A stretch of DNA of 58,885 bases from Labilithrix sp. (GCA_019637105.1 JAHBWF010000032.1:1-58885), one strand, 5' to 3'. Shown: positions 1-11,107, counted from the first letter of the stretch. Translations and numbers: made by a program. The notes: generated by a model not told the origin, from the sequence alone.

Positions 1-839
1 AGGGCCGCCTGGATCGCGCTCCGCGCGCGGCGGTCTCTCATCTCGACGGTCGAGTACGCGATGGCGCCCACGAGCTCGCTCGTCCCGGCGCGGAAGATCG
101 CGCCCGCGTCCCCTGCGTAGAGGAGGACGTCGAAGAGCGGCGCGTTCGTGCCGCCGACCTCCGCGAGGACGCGGTGCTCGAGGGTCCCCGCGAACGATCC
201 GTCGACCTCGTCGTCGAGGCGCTCCTCCGCGGCGAGATCGCGGCCGTCCCACGTCTGCCCGGCGCGCCGGACCTGCTCCTCCGCGACGTCCCCGAGGTCG
301 AAGATGTCGGCGTCCTTCACGATCGCGGCCGTCCGGAGGCGGAGGGCGCGCGCCGGCAGACCGTGCGCGCGGCGGGTCGCGTCGTCGAGCCGCTCGGGAT
401 CCGGAGCGGGCCCCGTCGACGGCGCGAGCGCGTCGCGAACGACGTCCGGAGGCAGAGCGTCGAGCTCCTCGAACGCCTCGAAGACCTCTTCGCTCGACAG
501 CCCCTCGAGCGAGGCGACGATCGCCTGCGCGAGGTCCACGTCGCCGCCCGCCCCGCCGGATGCGCCACCGCCTGCCCCGCCGGACGCGCCACCGCCTGCC
601 CCGCCGGACGCGCCGCCGCTCGCGCTGCTCCTACCCCCGTTCGCGCCACCGCTCGCCCCGCCGGATGCGCCTCCGCCCGCCCCGCCGGACGCGCCACCGC
701 TCGGCCCGCCGTTCGCGCCTCCGCCCGCAACGCCGCCGATCGCTGCGGCCCGGCCGTCGCCGGCGGAGAGCGCGAGCTCGAGTTGACGTGGATCGACCGC
801 CGCGGCGCCGTTTCGCGCCGACTCGGCCTTCTCGTTCAT
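1..839 (-). CDS. Partial Gly/Ala/Ser-rich N-terminus protein of unknown function (runs off the left edge)
   Basis: An open frame runs from an ATG at 839 down to base 1 with no stop, so the C-terminus lies outside the window (at least 279 codons). After a short start (MNEKAESARNGAAAVDP) and about 30 residues comes a roughly 60-residue tract of GGASGGAG-type repeats (about 550-730), encoded by near-identical 24-bp units. An acidic region (DVDLAQAIVASLEGLSSEEV) and a longer folded-looking part follow, reaching ...YSTVEMRDRRARSAIQAA at the edge. The repeat looks like a flexible linker. I recognise no family and assign no function. The frame is preferred because the opposite-strand and other-frame readings are Arg/Pro-rich shadows. 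There is no neighbour on the same strand within 150 nt, so it is probably the first gene of its transcript. Confidence 0.6.
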   Translation of the reverse strand, partial: MNEKAESARNGAAAVDPRQLELALSAGDGRAAAIGGVAGGGANGGPSGGASGGAGGGASGGASGGANGGRSSASGGASGGAGGGASGGAGGGASGGAGGDVDLAQAIVASLEGLSSEEVFEAFEELDALPPDVVRDALAPSTGPAPDPERLDDATRRAHGLPARALRLRTAAIVKDADIFDLGDVAEEQVRRAGQTWDGRDLAAEERLDDEVDGSFAGTLEHRVLAEVGGTNAPLFDVLLYAGDAGAIFRAGTSELVGAIAYSTVEMRDRRARSAIQAA

Positions 840-989
840 GCTTCGCCTGGGCACGCGTTCCTCTGGAGCGCCGCGTGGGGCATCTTCTCTGCCACCGCGG
901 ACGCGTCGAGCGCGCACGCTAGCAGGAACTGCGCGCGTTGCGTGGGGCTTCGATCACACGACGTGATTCCCCGCGGATCGCGGGCGGGC

Positions 990-2798
990 TCAGAGTCGCG
1001 GCGAGAGCTTCGCCATCACGCAGCCCCACTCGTCACCGAGCGCGCACGCCTTGCCGAGGAGCTGTCGCCCCTCCTCCTTTTTCCCGACACTCACGGCGAG
1101 GATGCCGATGCCGGTGCAGTCGCGCGAGATGCCGTTTTCGCACGTCGCCCGCCAGACGTTCATCTCACCGGTCGCGCGCTCCACGTCGAACTGCTGCCTG
1201 GGGTCGATGTACCCGCGGATCAAGGCGCAGCCCACGGTGTCGCCCTTCGCGCAGGCGCTCTTGTAGAGCGCGACGGCCTTGCCCTCGTCGCGAGGGATCC
1301 CCTTGCCCACGTGGAACATCGCGCCGAGCTGGGTGCAGCTCGTCTCGTCGAGCTTGCAGGCCTTCAGGTACGCTTGGAGGCTCGCCTGGACGTTCTTCGG
1401 CGTCCCCGCGCCGAACTCGTACATGTAGCCGAGGTTCGAGCACCCCGTCCCGTTGTCGCCGTCGCAGGCGCGCTTGAAGAGGCCCGCCGCGGTCGGCAGG
1501 TCCTTGTCGAAGCCCTGCCCGCCGAGGGCGAGGAGCCCGAGGTCGCTGCAGGCGCCGTGCGCGCCGCCCTTGCAGCCCTTCGAGAGCGCTTGCGCCGCGA
1601 GCTTCGTGTCTCGCGGGACGCCTATCCCGGTGAGGAGCATCGTGCCGACCCACTGGCACCCCTCCGCGTCGCCCTCGTCGCAGCCCTTCGCGTACGCCTC
1701 GGCGGCGTCCTTGAGGTTCTTCTGCGTGCCGACGCCGTGCTGGAGGTAGCTGCCCAAGAGCGTGCAGCCCGCGGCGTCCCCCCGCTTGCACGCCATCACG
1801 GCGAGCGGCGGCCCTTGCTCGACGGCCTGCGGGGCGCCCTCGCCCTTGACCACCATGAGGGACAGCTTGGCGCAGCTCTTGGCGTTGCCGGCCTTGCATC
1901 GATCGAGGCACTCTCGTCCGTTGCCGTAGGTGCACTCGACGTCCTTCGGCGGGAGGCTCGCGTGCAGGCGGGTGCACTTGCCTTCGACCATGACCATGCC
2001 GGACGGACAGACGTCGGCGAGCTCGGGATCGCGCGCCGCGAGCGACGCCTTGACGTCCTTCGTCGCCGCGATCGGGAGGAGCTCGACGCGGATGAGCGCG
2101 CCGCACTGCTTCGGCGCGCTCGGGCTGTCGGGCGCGGCGCTCGAGCAGTCGGCGAGCTGACCGTCGACGACGCGGATCATCGAGCTCGACGCCGCGCCGC
2201 CGCCCGCGCCGACGCCGAAGATCTCCGCGACCGCCCGCACCCGACTGCGGTCGCCCTTGTCGACGGCGAACGCGCCGACGGTCGCTCCGCGGACCACGTG
2301 CGTGGCGCCGGCGCACTGGCCGACGAGGTCCTCGCTCGCGACGTTCCGCCACGTCGACCGCAGCTTGCCGATCATCACCATCGCGATGTCGACGGTCGCG
2401 CCCTTCTCGAGCTCACCGCCGAGCTTCGCGGCGAGGCCGATGCCGCCGAGCGGCAGGTTCGCGCGGACGTCGTCGGCCGACTCGAGGCGCACGACGCGCT
2501 CGCGCCGGGTCATCCCCATGAAGCCGTAGGTGCCGTCGACGTGGCAGTCCCGGAGGAGACGGAAGCCTCGCTCGTCGTAGCCCACGACGACGAGGCCGTC
2601 GCGCATCGAGACCTCGAGGTCCCCGCGCTGCTCCGGCTGCCAGTCGACGATCATCGGCTCGAGGTTGCCGGTGACGAACTCGGGCGACGACGGCATCGGC
2701 GCCGGCCCCGGAGGCGGCGGGGCCGGACGGCAGGACGCGGTCGCGACGAGAAGCCCGAGAACCATCGCGGCGTGCGCCGCGCGCGTCGTCATCTTCAT
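990..2798 (-). CDS. Sel1-repeat lipoprotein
   Basis: This 602-aa protein starts at the ATG at 2798, chosen because GGGGTGA lies 5 nt upstream and the signal peptide begins there (MKMTTRAAHAAMVLGLLV). A lipobox-like ATASC places the lipid cysteine at residue 23. The first half has no family I recognise. The second half is a run of Sel1-like (TPR-type) repeats of about 36-40 residues, each with paired Cys residues, for example AAGCTLLGSYLQHGVG, GCQWVGTMLLTGIGVPRD and GCSNLGYMYEFGAGTPKN. Sel1 repeats form an alpha-solenoid used for protein-protein contacts. The regular Cys pairs fit disulfide-stabilised repeats in the periplasm or at the surface. A longer start upstream lacks a signal peptide. 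The binding partner is unknown. Confidence 0.85.
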   Translation of the reverse strand: MKMTTRAAHAAMVLGLLVATASCRPAPPPPGPAPMPSSPEFVTGNLEPMIVDWQPEQRGDLEVSMRDGLVVVGYDERGFRLLRDCHVDGTYGFMGMTRRERVVRLESADDVRANLPLGGIGLAAKLGGELEKGATVDIAMVMIGKLRSTWRNVASEDLVGQCAGATHVVRGATVGAFAVDKGDRSRVRAVAEIFGVGAGGGAASSSMIRVVDGQLADCSSAAPDSPSAPKQCGALIRVELLPIAATKDVKASLAARDPELADVCPSGMVMVEGKCTRLHASLPPKDVECTYGNGRECLDRCKAGNAKSCAKLSLMVVKGEGAPQAVEQGPPLAVMACKRGDAAGCTLLGSYLQHGVGTQKNLKDAAEAYAKGCDEGDAEGCQWVGTMLLTGIGVPRDTKLAAQALSKGCKGGAHGACSDLGLLALGGQGFDKDLPTAAGLFKRACDGDNGTGCSNLGYMYEFGAGTPKNVQASLQAYLKACKLDETSCTQLGAMFHVGKGIPRDEGKAVALYKSACAKGDTVGCALIRGYIDPRQQFDVERATGEMNVWRATCENGISRDCTGIGILAVSVGKKEEGRQLLGKACALGDEWGCVMAKLSPRL

Positions 2799-2918
2799 GA
2801 GCTCACCCCTGCGAGTCGATGCAGGAGGCCGCTCTACGCGCGTCGAGCTCCGCATCGACCGTTCACGATGCCGCACGGGCGCGGCGCCGGACAAGGGTGA
2901 ACGACGGCTACCGCACGT

Positions 2919-4418
2919 TCATGCGATCGCGATCCCGAGCTGCTTCCGGAGCTTCGAGTAGCGGTCCGAGACGACGAAGCTCATGAGGTCGTCCATCTTC
3001 TCGTCGAGCTGCGCCGGGTGGTCGCCCCCGGCCTCGACGGCGAGCACGTTGTGCGCGGCGCGGAGGTCGTTCGCGAGCAAGAGCCCGGCGCGCGCGAGCG
3101 TGCGGTCGGTCGCGACGGCCCAGCGCTGCAGGTTCGTGCGCCCGCCCTCCTCGACGAACCGCAGGAAGTGCCCGCGGAGCCGATCGACCGCGGCGGGCTC
3201 GAGGATGGGCTCGATCGCCTTCGCGATCGGGACGACGAGCTGCTTGACCTGCGCGCTCAGCGGCAGGCCGGGGTTCCCGATGGACAGCGCGGCGAGGAAG
3301 ATGTCCTCGAGCCCCCGCGCCGACGGGACGAGCATCTTCACGAAGTGCTCCTCGCGGTAGTTGGCGAGGTGACGCCCCGCGATGAACGCGAGCTCCGCGG
3401 CCGAGCGCCCCGACAGCGCCTGCGCGCCGATGCGCGACGCCGGGGGGACGCCGGGGACCATCTCGACGAAGCCCGGGTAGTCCGGATCGGCGAAGAGCGC
3501 CGGCGAGTGCATCCCGAGGATCGCCGAGGCCCAGTGGAAGCAGCGCACCGCCTGCACCGTCGTCGTCGCGGGGTCCTGCTTGCGCGCGGGATCGAGCTTG
3601 ACGAGCTGCTTGTCCCGGCGCATCGCGGAGAGGCGCCCGATGAGCACCGCCGAGACGACGACGGCGAAGATCTCGCCGACGAGCAGCTCCTCCTCCGGGT
3701 GGAACAGGAGGCGCTTCCACGCCTCCTGGGTGATCGAAGCCGTCGGTCGGATGAGCGCGGCCTCGCGGCGGGCGTTCCAGCACTCCTGCTCCTCCGCGTC
3801 CGCGCCGCCGAGGTACGCCAGCACGTGGGCCACGCACCACTGCCGATCCGCCTCTCCCGCCTTCTTGTAGAGGCGGAAGAGCGCGTGGAGCGAGTCGACG
3901 TCGCGCGGATCGTGACGGACGCGGCGCGCGAGGTCCGCGGGATCGTCGTCGGGCAGCGCCGCCCTCGGCGCCGCGACGTCGGAGAGGTCGACCTCGACGC
4001 TCACGTGAGCGCGCGCGTCCTCGAGCTCGCGCTCGAGCGTCGCGATCCGGTCCTCGAGGAACCGGATCCTGCGCTCCAGGGCGAGCGTCCGCTGATCGGT
4101 CGCGACCTCGAGGGGCGCGATCGTCGCGGGAGGCGGCTCGTCGACGAACGACAGGTCCTTGATGACGATGCGATGCCGCGCCTCGTAGGCGGCCTGGAGC
4201 GCCTGCTCGAGCTTGCGGAGCCGCGCCCGATCCAGCCCGAGGCTGTCGGCCATCTTGTCCAGGCGGCTCCGCTCCTCCTGCGTGATGACGCCATCCTCGA
4301 TCACCTCGGCGAACAGCTCTTCGTACATCGCCTCGAGCTTGCCGTGGCGCATGTTGCCGCCGATTTCGCCGACCTCGAACGATGCCTGGTGCGTGAACGT
4401 GGCTTCTGTCTCGCTCAT
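2919..4418 (-). CDS. TerB-like N-terminal helical protein of unknown function
   Basis: A 499-aa cytoplasmic-looking protein. I start it at MSETEATF (4418) because the sequence before that is Arg/Ser-rich and unlike coding sequence here. Residues about 25-85 (YEELFAEVIEDGVITQEER, then MADSLGLDRARLRKLEQAL) resemble a TerB/EF-hand-like acidic helical domain. Residues about 95-130 (LERRIRFLEDRIATLERELE) look like a short coiled coil. The remainder is mostly helical and contains HALFRLYKKAGEADRQW, reminiscent of TPR units, and a C-terminal region NLQRWAVATDRTLARAGLL. There is no signal peptide or clear membrane segment. It is transcribed towards the Sel1 lipoprotein, 120 nt away, and divergently from the TPR gene at 4609. 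Function unknown. Confidence 0.75.
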   Translation of the reverse strand: MSETEATFTHQASFEVGEIGGNMRHGKLEAMYEELFAEVIEDGVITQEERSRLDKMADSLGLDRARLRKLEQALQAAYEARHRIVIKDLSFVDEPPPATIAPLEVATDQRTLALERRIRFLEDRIATLERELEDARAHVSVEVDLSDVAAPRAALPDDDPADLARRVRHDPRDVDSLHALFRLYKKAGEADRQWCVAHVLAYLGGADAEEQECWNARREAALIRPTASITQEAWKRLLFHPEEELLVGEIFAVVVSAVLIGRLSAMRRDKQLVKLDPARKQDPATTTVQAVRCFHWASAILGMHSPALFADPDYPGFVEMVPGVPPASRIGAQALSGRSAAELAFIAGRHLANYREEHFVKMLVPSARGLEDIFLAALSIGNPGLPLSAQVKQLVVPIAKAIEPILEPAAVDRLRGHFLRFVEEGGRTNLQRWAVATDRTLARAGLLLANDLRAAHNVLAVEAGGDHPAQLDEKMDDLMSFVVSDRYSKLRKQLGIAIA

Positions 4419-4608
4419 CCCGACCTGCCCCTTTTGGCTCACACCCCGACCACCGCCGGGATCGCGCGTCCCATAGTCCCCCGCATCCCGCCCGCAAACA
4501 ACGGCGGACATGCGATCCGGGTGGTTGGACGCCCCGAAAGTTCGATACGCTCGTGCTGCTGGCACGGTCGGTACGCTCCGTTCGCTTCGCCCATCTTCGC
4601 GCTCGTCC

Positions 4609-5139
4609 ATGAGTCCCGAATCGATCGACGATCTGTACGCGCGTTGGCAGTCGAACCCCGACGCCACGGAGACCGTGGCGCTCTGCGAGGCGCTGCGTGA
4701 CGGCCGCCGGCCCGATCTCGTCGAGATCGTCGGCAGCCACGCGTCGCGTCAGCTCGACGTGCGCGCCCTGCTCGCGGCGGCGCGGATGTACAGCGGCTCG
4801 GGCCGGCTCGACGACGCGCAGAGCGTCCTGCTCGCCGCCGGACGGCTCGCGCCTCGCGACGGCGACGTCTACCGCTGGCTCGGCGAGGTGCTGCTCCGGC
4901 GCGGCGACGCCGAGCGCGCCGAGAAGGTCCTCGAGAAGGCGCTCCAGTTCGGGGCCGAGAACGGGACGCGGCCGCTGCTCGAGCGGGCGCGCGCGCTCGT
5001 CCCGACCCAGCGCGCGTCGGGCCCCTCCGCGGTCGCCGAGGCGGTCGCGCGCGGGGCCACCACGCCTCGCGAGCCGCCGCGGAGCCCGCCCCTACGCGAC
5101 GTGAAGGGAATCCCGGCCCCTCCAGGCACGGGCCGGCAG
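4609..5139 (+). CDS. N-terminal part of a large membrane-anchored TPR protein (frame broken near 5.1 kb)
   Basis: The ATG at 4609 opens a frame encoding MSPESIDDLYARWQSNPDA followed by two or three TPR-like units (DVRALLAAARMYSGSGRLDD; GDVYRWLGEVLLRRGDAERA) up to about residue 130, then a Pro/Arg linker ending near DVKGIPAPPGTG. Past about 5140 this frame turns into Arg-rich nonsense. The next frame simultaneously becomes protein-like (LVPAESDEDVETQIRKNDD). The 3' frame has a TGA at 5102-5104, so the switch must fall after 5104. I read this as the detached 5' end of the gene that continues to 7588; the 4609-7588 span is 3n+1 nt. It may be an assembly indel, a true mutation or two genes. Confidence 0.6.
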
Positions 5140-7588
5140 GAGCACGCGCCTCGTCCCCGCGGAGTCCGACGAGGACGTCGAGACCCAGATCCGCAAGAAC
5201 GACGACGTCCGCGCGGCGATCGAGGCGGCGCTCGCGCCCGCCGCGCCGATCCCCGCCGCGGGGCGCCCTCCGCCGTCGGTGCGGCCGCCTCCGATGGCGC
5301 TCCCGCCGCCGTCCGTCCCGCCGCCTCCGATGGGCGCGCCCGCGAAGAACCTGCCGCCGCCGGCCCACGACGATCTCGTCTTCACGACGCCGACGCGCGG
5401 GCTCGGCTTCGACGTGCCGCGGCAGCCGCCGCCGCTCGACGGGGCGCCGGACGGCGCGTTCGGCGGCGGCGCCCCGATGGCGAGCGCGTCGACTGCCGCG
5501 TTCGGCGGCGCGTCCGGCCCCGACTCGTCGCTGCCGCTCGCGGCCGCGAACCCGTTCGCGGGCCCCGGGAGGCCCGCCCCGCCGCCGATCAACCCGCTGC
5601 TGCTCGAGGCGCTGGCGCGCCCTTCCCCGCAGGTGGGCGGCGCGGCGATCCCCGAGGCGCGCGACGTGCTCGACGCCCTCCAGATCGCGGGCGTCTACGA
5701 GCCCGACGGCGCGGTCGCCCCGCAGGCGTTCACGTGGGCGAAGCCCGAGCGGGCCCGCCGCCTCTTCAGCGCGTTGACGTTGATCGCGCTCGCGGTCGTC
5801 CTCGTGGGCGGCGGCGTCGGGACGTACTTCTACGTCACCGACAAGCGCGCGAAGCAGCACGTCGAGGCCGAGGCCTTGCTCGCGCAGGTCGACAAGGATC
5901 TCTCGACGAGCGACGCCAAGCTCCTCGAGCCGGCGGAGCGGTCGATCTCCAAGGCGTTCGAGCTCGACTCCCGCTCGCCGCACGCCGCGCTGACCTGGCT
6001 CAGGGAGCGCGCGCTCGTCGGTCTGCTCAAAGGCGGAGCGGACCTCGCGTTCGAGGACGGCTCGCAACGCGCGAAGGTCGTCGGGGTCGAAGAGAAGCGC
6101 ATCGCCTTCGCCTACGTCGCGTCCTTCCTGTTCCAGGGCGACACCGCCGGCGCCGCCGCGACGGTCGCGAAATGGGACAAGGCCGCGGAGGACGACGCGT
6201 GGTTCCAGCTCCTCGCGGGCGCGACGTTCGAGCGCGCCGGCGACCCGCGCGCGCTCGAGCGCTACGGCGCCGCGGTCAAGCTCGATCCCGAGCTCATCGT
6301 CGCGCAGGTCCTCGTCACGCGCGCGATGGCGGTCGACGGCGATCCGCGGCGCGCCGGAGAGCTCGCGAAGGAGTTCCGGCTGCGCTACCCCGCGCGCGCC
6401 GAGGGCTCCGCGCTCGTGGCGCTCGCCTGGACGCGCGATCCGCTCCGCGGCGACGAGCCGCCGGAGATCAAGGAGGTCACCGAGAAGGGCGATCTGCTCC
6501 CCGTCTCGCTCCGCGCCGTCCCGTACGCCGCGCGCGCGGTCCTCGCGCTCCGCGCGGCGTCGCAGGATCCCCGCGCCGTCGACGAGGCGAAGCCCGCGCT
6601 CCAGAAGGGCCTCGACGTCGCCGACACGCCGGGCATCGCGGCCTGGCTCGGGAGCATCGCGCTCGTGACGGGCGACGAGAACCTCGCGCGGAAGGCCGCG
6701 CTCGCCGCGGTGTCGTTCTCCGCGGTCTACCCGCCGGCGCGCGTGCTCGCGGCGCGCGTCGCGCTCCTCGGCGCGCGCCTCGACGAGGCGCTCAAGGCGA
6801 CCGAGGACCTCCCGCCGAGCTCGGCCGACGTCGCGATCGTCACCGCCGCGGTCGCGTACGAGAAGCTCGACGTCGAGGGCATGACGCGCGCGTTCGACGC
6901 CGTCCCCGACGAGTCGAAGAAGCTGCCGTTCGCCGCGCCGTTGACGCGCGGTCGGACGCTGCTCGCCGGCGACCTCGGCGCGCTCACGGGCGACAAGGCG
7001 ACGGCGATGGGCGGCGACGACTCGCCCTGGGCCGCGCTCGTCGCGATGGACTGGGCGCTCGACGCCGGCGACCTCGAGCTCGCGAAGAAGCTCGCCGAGC
7101 AGTGGCGCGGTGAGCCGCGCTCGATGCACGCCGTGCGGCTGGCGCGCCTCGCGCGCTACGAGGGACGGCTCGAGGACGCCGACAAGCTGAGCCTCGTCGC
7201 GCTCGAGACCGGCACGGTGACGATGCGCGTCCTCGCGGAGCGCGTCTTCACGCTCGTCGCGCTCAAGCGCGACGCCGACGCCCTGGCGCTCTTCAAGGCG
7301 TACCCGAACGTCGGCGGGCCGCTCGCCAAGTGGTTGCGCGCGTACGCGACCGCCGCGCACGGCAAGGTCGACGAGGCGCGGGCGATCGTCTCGCAGGAAG
7401 ATCCGCCGCCGGCGGCCGCCGCGATGCCCGCGCGGATCATCGCGGCGTCGGCGTACGCCATGATGCGCGACGCGCGCCACGGCAACGAGTACGTCAGGCC
7501 GATCGCGCAGGCCGGCTTCGCGAACCCGGACGTCGCCTTCGCCGCCGAGAAGCTCGGCGCCGGCAGGCTCGTCCGCCGCGCGAAGTAG
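5105..7588 (+). CDS. Large TPR protein with one membrane segment (main part, downstream of the frame break)
   Basis: This frame is open from 5105 to the TAG at 7588. If treated as a separate gene, the first ATG is at 5279. It reads LVPAESDEDVETQIRKNDD, then a Pro-rich linker (VPPPPMGAPAKNLPPP), then KPERARR and a single hydrophobic helix (LFSALTLIALAVVLVGGGVG, about 5764-5822). The C-terminal half, about 580 aa, is an alpha-helical TPR-like solenoid (AAVKLDPELIVAQVLVTRAM; LAEQWRGEPRSMHAVRLARL). The layout suggests a cytoplasmic N-terminal TPR domain joined through a linker and one membrane helix to a periplasmic TPR domain. Proteins of this kind act as scaffolds, but no partner is visible. 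The gene converges on pilT. Confidence 0.75.
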   Translation, partial: RESRPLQARAGRSTRLVPAESDEDVETQIRKNDDVRAAIEAALAPAAPIPAAGRPPPSVRPPPMALPPPSVPPPPMGAPAKNLPPPAHDDLVFTTPTRGLGFDVPRQPPPLDGAPDGAFGGGAPMASASTAAFGGASGPDSSLPLAAANPFAGPGRPAPPPINPLLLEALARPSPQVGGAAIPEARDVLDALQIAGVYEPDGAVAPQAFTWAKPERARRLFSALTLIALAVVLVGGGVGTYFYVTDKRAKQHVEAEALLAQVDKDLSTSDAKLLEPAERSISKAFELDSRSPHAALTWLRERALVGLLKGGADLAFEDGSQRAKVVGVEEKRIAFAYVASFLFQGDTAGAAATVAKWDKAAEDDAWFQLLAGATFERAGDPRALERYGAAVKLDPELIVAQVLVTRAMAVDGDPRRAGELAKEFRLRYPARAEGSALVALAWTRDPLRGDEPPEIKEVTEKGDLLPVSLRAVPYAARAVLALRAASQDPRAVDEAKPALQKGLDVADTPGIAAWLGSIALVTGDENLARKAALAAVSFSAVYPPARVLAARVALLGARLDEALKATEDLPPSSADVAIVTAAVAYEKLDVEGMTRAFDAVPDESKKLPFAAPLTRGRTLLAGDLGALTGDKATAMGGDDSPWAALVAMDWALDAGDLELAKKLAEQWRGEPRSMHAVRLARLARYEGRLEDADKLSLVALETGTVTMRVLAERVFTLVALKRDADALALFKAYPNVGGPLAKWLRAYATAAHGKVDEARAIVSQEDPPPAAAAMPARIIAASAYAMMRDARHGNEYVRPIAQAGFANPDVAFAAEKLGAGRLVRRAK

Positions 7589-7665
7589 CGCGCGACCGCG
7601 AGCCTCGCGCCGGAGGGAGCGCGCGCGGCGCCGCGGAAGCGAGGCGCGCGGCCGCCGGGGCGCGC

Positions 7666-8802
7666 TCAGCGGTAAGGCAGGTGCGGGCGGCTCGGCGCGG
7701 CGTGGGCGGCCTTGGCGTTCGCCTGCTCGATCATGTTCTTCAGCTCCTCCGCCTCGGTCGACTGATTGAGCGCCTGCTCGAGCGTGATGAAGCGGCGGAG
7801 GTACAGGTTCAGGAGGGACTGGTTGAGCGTCATCATCCCGTATTTCTCCTGACCGACCTGCATCGAGCCGTAGATCTGGTGGATCTTGTTCTCGCGGATC
7901 AGGTTACGGATCGCCACGTTCGGGACCATGATTTCCATCGCCAGGCAGCGCCCCGGCGCGCCCGCGCGCGGGAGGAGCTGCTGCGTGACGACCCCCTGGA
8001 GCACGAACGACAGCTTGTTGCGGATCTGATCCTGCTGGTGCGGCGGGAAGACGTCGATGATGCGGTTGATCGTCGACACCGCCGTGTTCGTGTGGAGCGT
8101 CGCGAAGACGAGGTGACCGGTCTCGGCGATCGTCAGCGCGGCCTCGATGGTCTCGAGGTCGCGCATCTCGCCGACGAGCACGACGTCGGGATCCTGGCGG
8201 AGCACGTAGCGGAGCGCGCCCTTGAACGACTGCGTGTCCTGGCCGATCTCCCGCTGGTTGACGACGGCCATCTTGTGCGGGTGGAGGTACTCGATCGGGT
8301 CCTCGACCGTGAGGATGTGGACGCGCTGCTCGGAGTTGATCTTGTCGATGATCGAGGCGAGCGTCGTCGACTTGCCCGAGCCGGTGGGTCCGGTGACGAG
8401 GACGAGGCCGCTCGGCTTGTTCGAGATGTCCGCGATGACCGCCGGCAGCCCGAGCTCCTCGAACGACAGGATCTTGAACGGGATCGTTCGGATCGCCCCG
8501 GCGACCGCGCCGCGCTGGAGGAACACGTTGGCGCGGAAACGCGAGAGGTTCTTCACGCCGAACGAGAGGTCGAGCTCGCTCTCCTTCTCGAAGTGGATCT
8601 TCTGCTCCTCGGTCATGATCGAGTAGCAGAGCTCCTTCGTGTCGACCGGCGTGAGCGGCGGGAGCTTGAGCGGGATGACCTCGCCGTCGATGCGGAGCAG
8701 CGGGGGCGCGCCCGCGGTGATGTGCATGTCGCTCGCGCCCTTCTCCACCATCGCCTTGAGGAGCTGGTGGAGGTTCACCCGAACGTCGCCGCCTTGCATC
8801 AT
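7666..8802 (-). CDS. pilT: Type IV pilus retraction ATPase PilT
   Basis: This 378-aa protein is a full-length PilT-family hexameric ATPase that powers pilus retraction (twitching, S-motility) at the inner membrane. Visible motifs are the N-terminal PAS-like segment (KGASDMHITAGAPPLLRIDG), Walker A (GPTGSGKSTT), the Asp box (ILTVEDPIEY), Walker B (DPDVVLVGEMRDLET), the His box (TGHLVFATLHTNTA) and the PilT C-terminal signature GVVTQQLLPR. A start at the second Met is equally possible. Upstream on the same strand lie a small STAS-like gene and pilB, so both pilus motors are within 3.5 kb, but no pilC, pilin or PilSR gene is present here. Confidence 0.97.
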   Translation of the reverse strand: MMQGGDVRVNLHQLLKAMVEKGASDMHITAGAPPLLRIDGEVIPLKLPPLTPVDTKELCYSIMTEEQKIHFEKESELDLSFGVKNLSRFRANVFLQRGAVAGAIRTIPFKILSFEELGLPAVIADISNKPSGLVLVTGPTGSGKSTTLASIIDKINSEQRVHILTVEDPIEYLHPHKMAVVNQREIGQDTQSFKGALRYVLRQDPDVVLVGEMRDLETIEAALTIAETGHLVFATLHTNTAVSTINRIIDVFPPHQQDQIRNKLSFVLQGVVTQQLLPRAGAPGRCLAMEIMVPNVAIRNLIRENKIHQIYGSMQVGQEKYGMMTLNQSLLNLYLRRFITLEQALNQSTEAEELKNMIEQANAKAAHAAPSRPHLPYR

Positions 8803-8922
8803 CGCGATTCCCTTCCTGCCCTCCCTCCGAGCGGAGGAGGCGAGAGATGAGCCTGCAGCCTCAGAGGCTAACAGGCAAACGTGCCGCAGCGCGAGGAATG
8901 GGGGAAACCGTCGACCGCCCGC

Positions 8923-9324
8923 TCACGATCCGGCGGCGATCCACGCGCGCGCGGCGGACGGCTCGGCGAAGATCCGCGCGCGCGTGGGCCCGCTCCCGGA
9001 CAGCGCCTCCTCGAGGGTCGCGCGCTGGACGCCCGGGCTCAAGAGGACGCCGACCGGGCAGCTCGCCGCCTCGCACGCGCGCACGATCTCGCCGAGCGTG
9101 GCGCGCGTCTGCTTGCCCGTCAGCGTCGGGGCGTCACGCAGGTCCATGATGAAGCCACGCGCCTCGGACGCGTCCGAGCCGACGAGGCCGACGACGTGAT
9201 CGCGGATCGTCAGCGCGAGGCGCGCGCCTTCTTCGAAGGAGAGGTCGGGGCGCTTCCACACGCGGAGCGTGGCGACGCCCTCGTCGAGATCGATCGTGAA
9301 GTTCGCGCCCTCGGCCAGCCTCAT
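8923..9324 (-). CDS. Small STAS/SpoIIAA-like protein between pilB and pilT
   Basis: A 133-aa protein of alternating beta and alpha character: FTIDLDEGVATLRVWKRPDL, then ARLALTIRDHVVGLVGSD, then ARGFIMDLRDAPTLTGKQTR and a C-terminal CPVGVLLSPGVQRATLEEAL. The pattern of a central strand ending in MDLRDAP followed by a helix resembles SpoIIAA-like/STAS folds, but no phosphorylatable Ser is obvious, so the assignment is tentative. It sits 76 nt after pilB and 120 nt before pilT on the same strand. Co-transcription would suggest a regulatory role in pilus motor use, but this is inference from position only. Confidence 0.8.
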   Translation of the reverse strand: MRLAEGANFTIDLDEGVATLRVWKRPDLSFEEGARLALTIRDHVVGLVGSDASEARGFIMDLRDAPTLTGKQTRATLGEIVRACEAASCPVGVLLSPGVQRATLEEALSGSGPTRARIFAEPSAARAWIAAGS

Positions 9325-9400
9325 CGCCCCCGGAGATCGTAGCGCATTCCTGCGAGGTCACGCCGCGACAAGGTGCCACCGGCCGAGGCGGCGAGGTCTC

Positions 9401-11107
<1,707 letters not shown>

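Noticed and set aside
4558-4580. TGGCACG before the TPR gene as a sigma54 promoter
   Set aside because: The -12 element (TTGC) is missing.
4439-7480. Long open frame on the minus strand (about 1,000 codons)
   Set aside because: It is Arg/Asp/Glu-rich low-complexity sequence without any fold, opposite two real plus-strand coding regions. It is the expected shadow of GC-rich genes.
8852-8875. Imperfect inverted repeat CCTGCAGCCTCAGAGGCTAACAGG upstream of pilT
   Set aside because: It is near a possible gene end and start at once, short, and without a promoter match, so I could not assign a role.
9355-9385. TGGCAC on the minus strand as a sigma54 -24 box
   Set aside because: The GC of the -12 element is one base too close and TTGC is absent.
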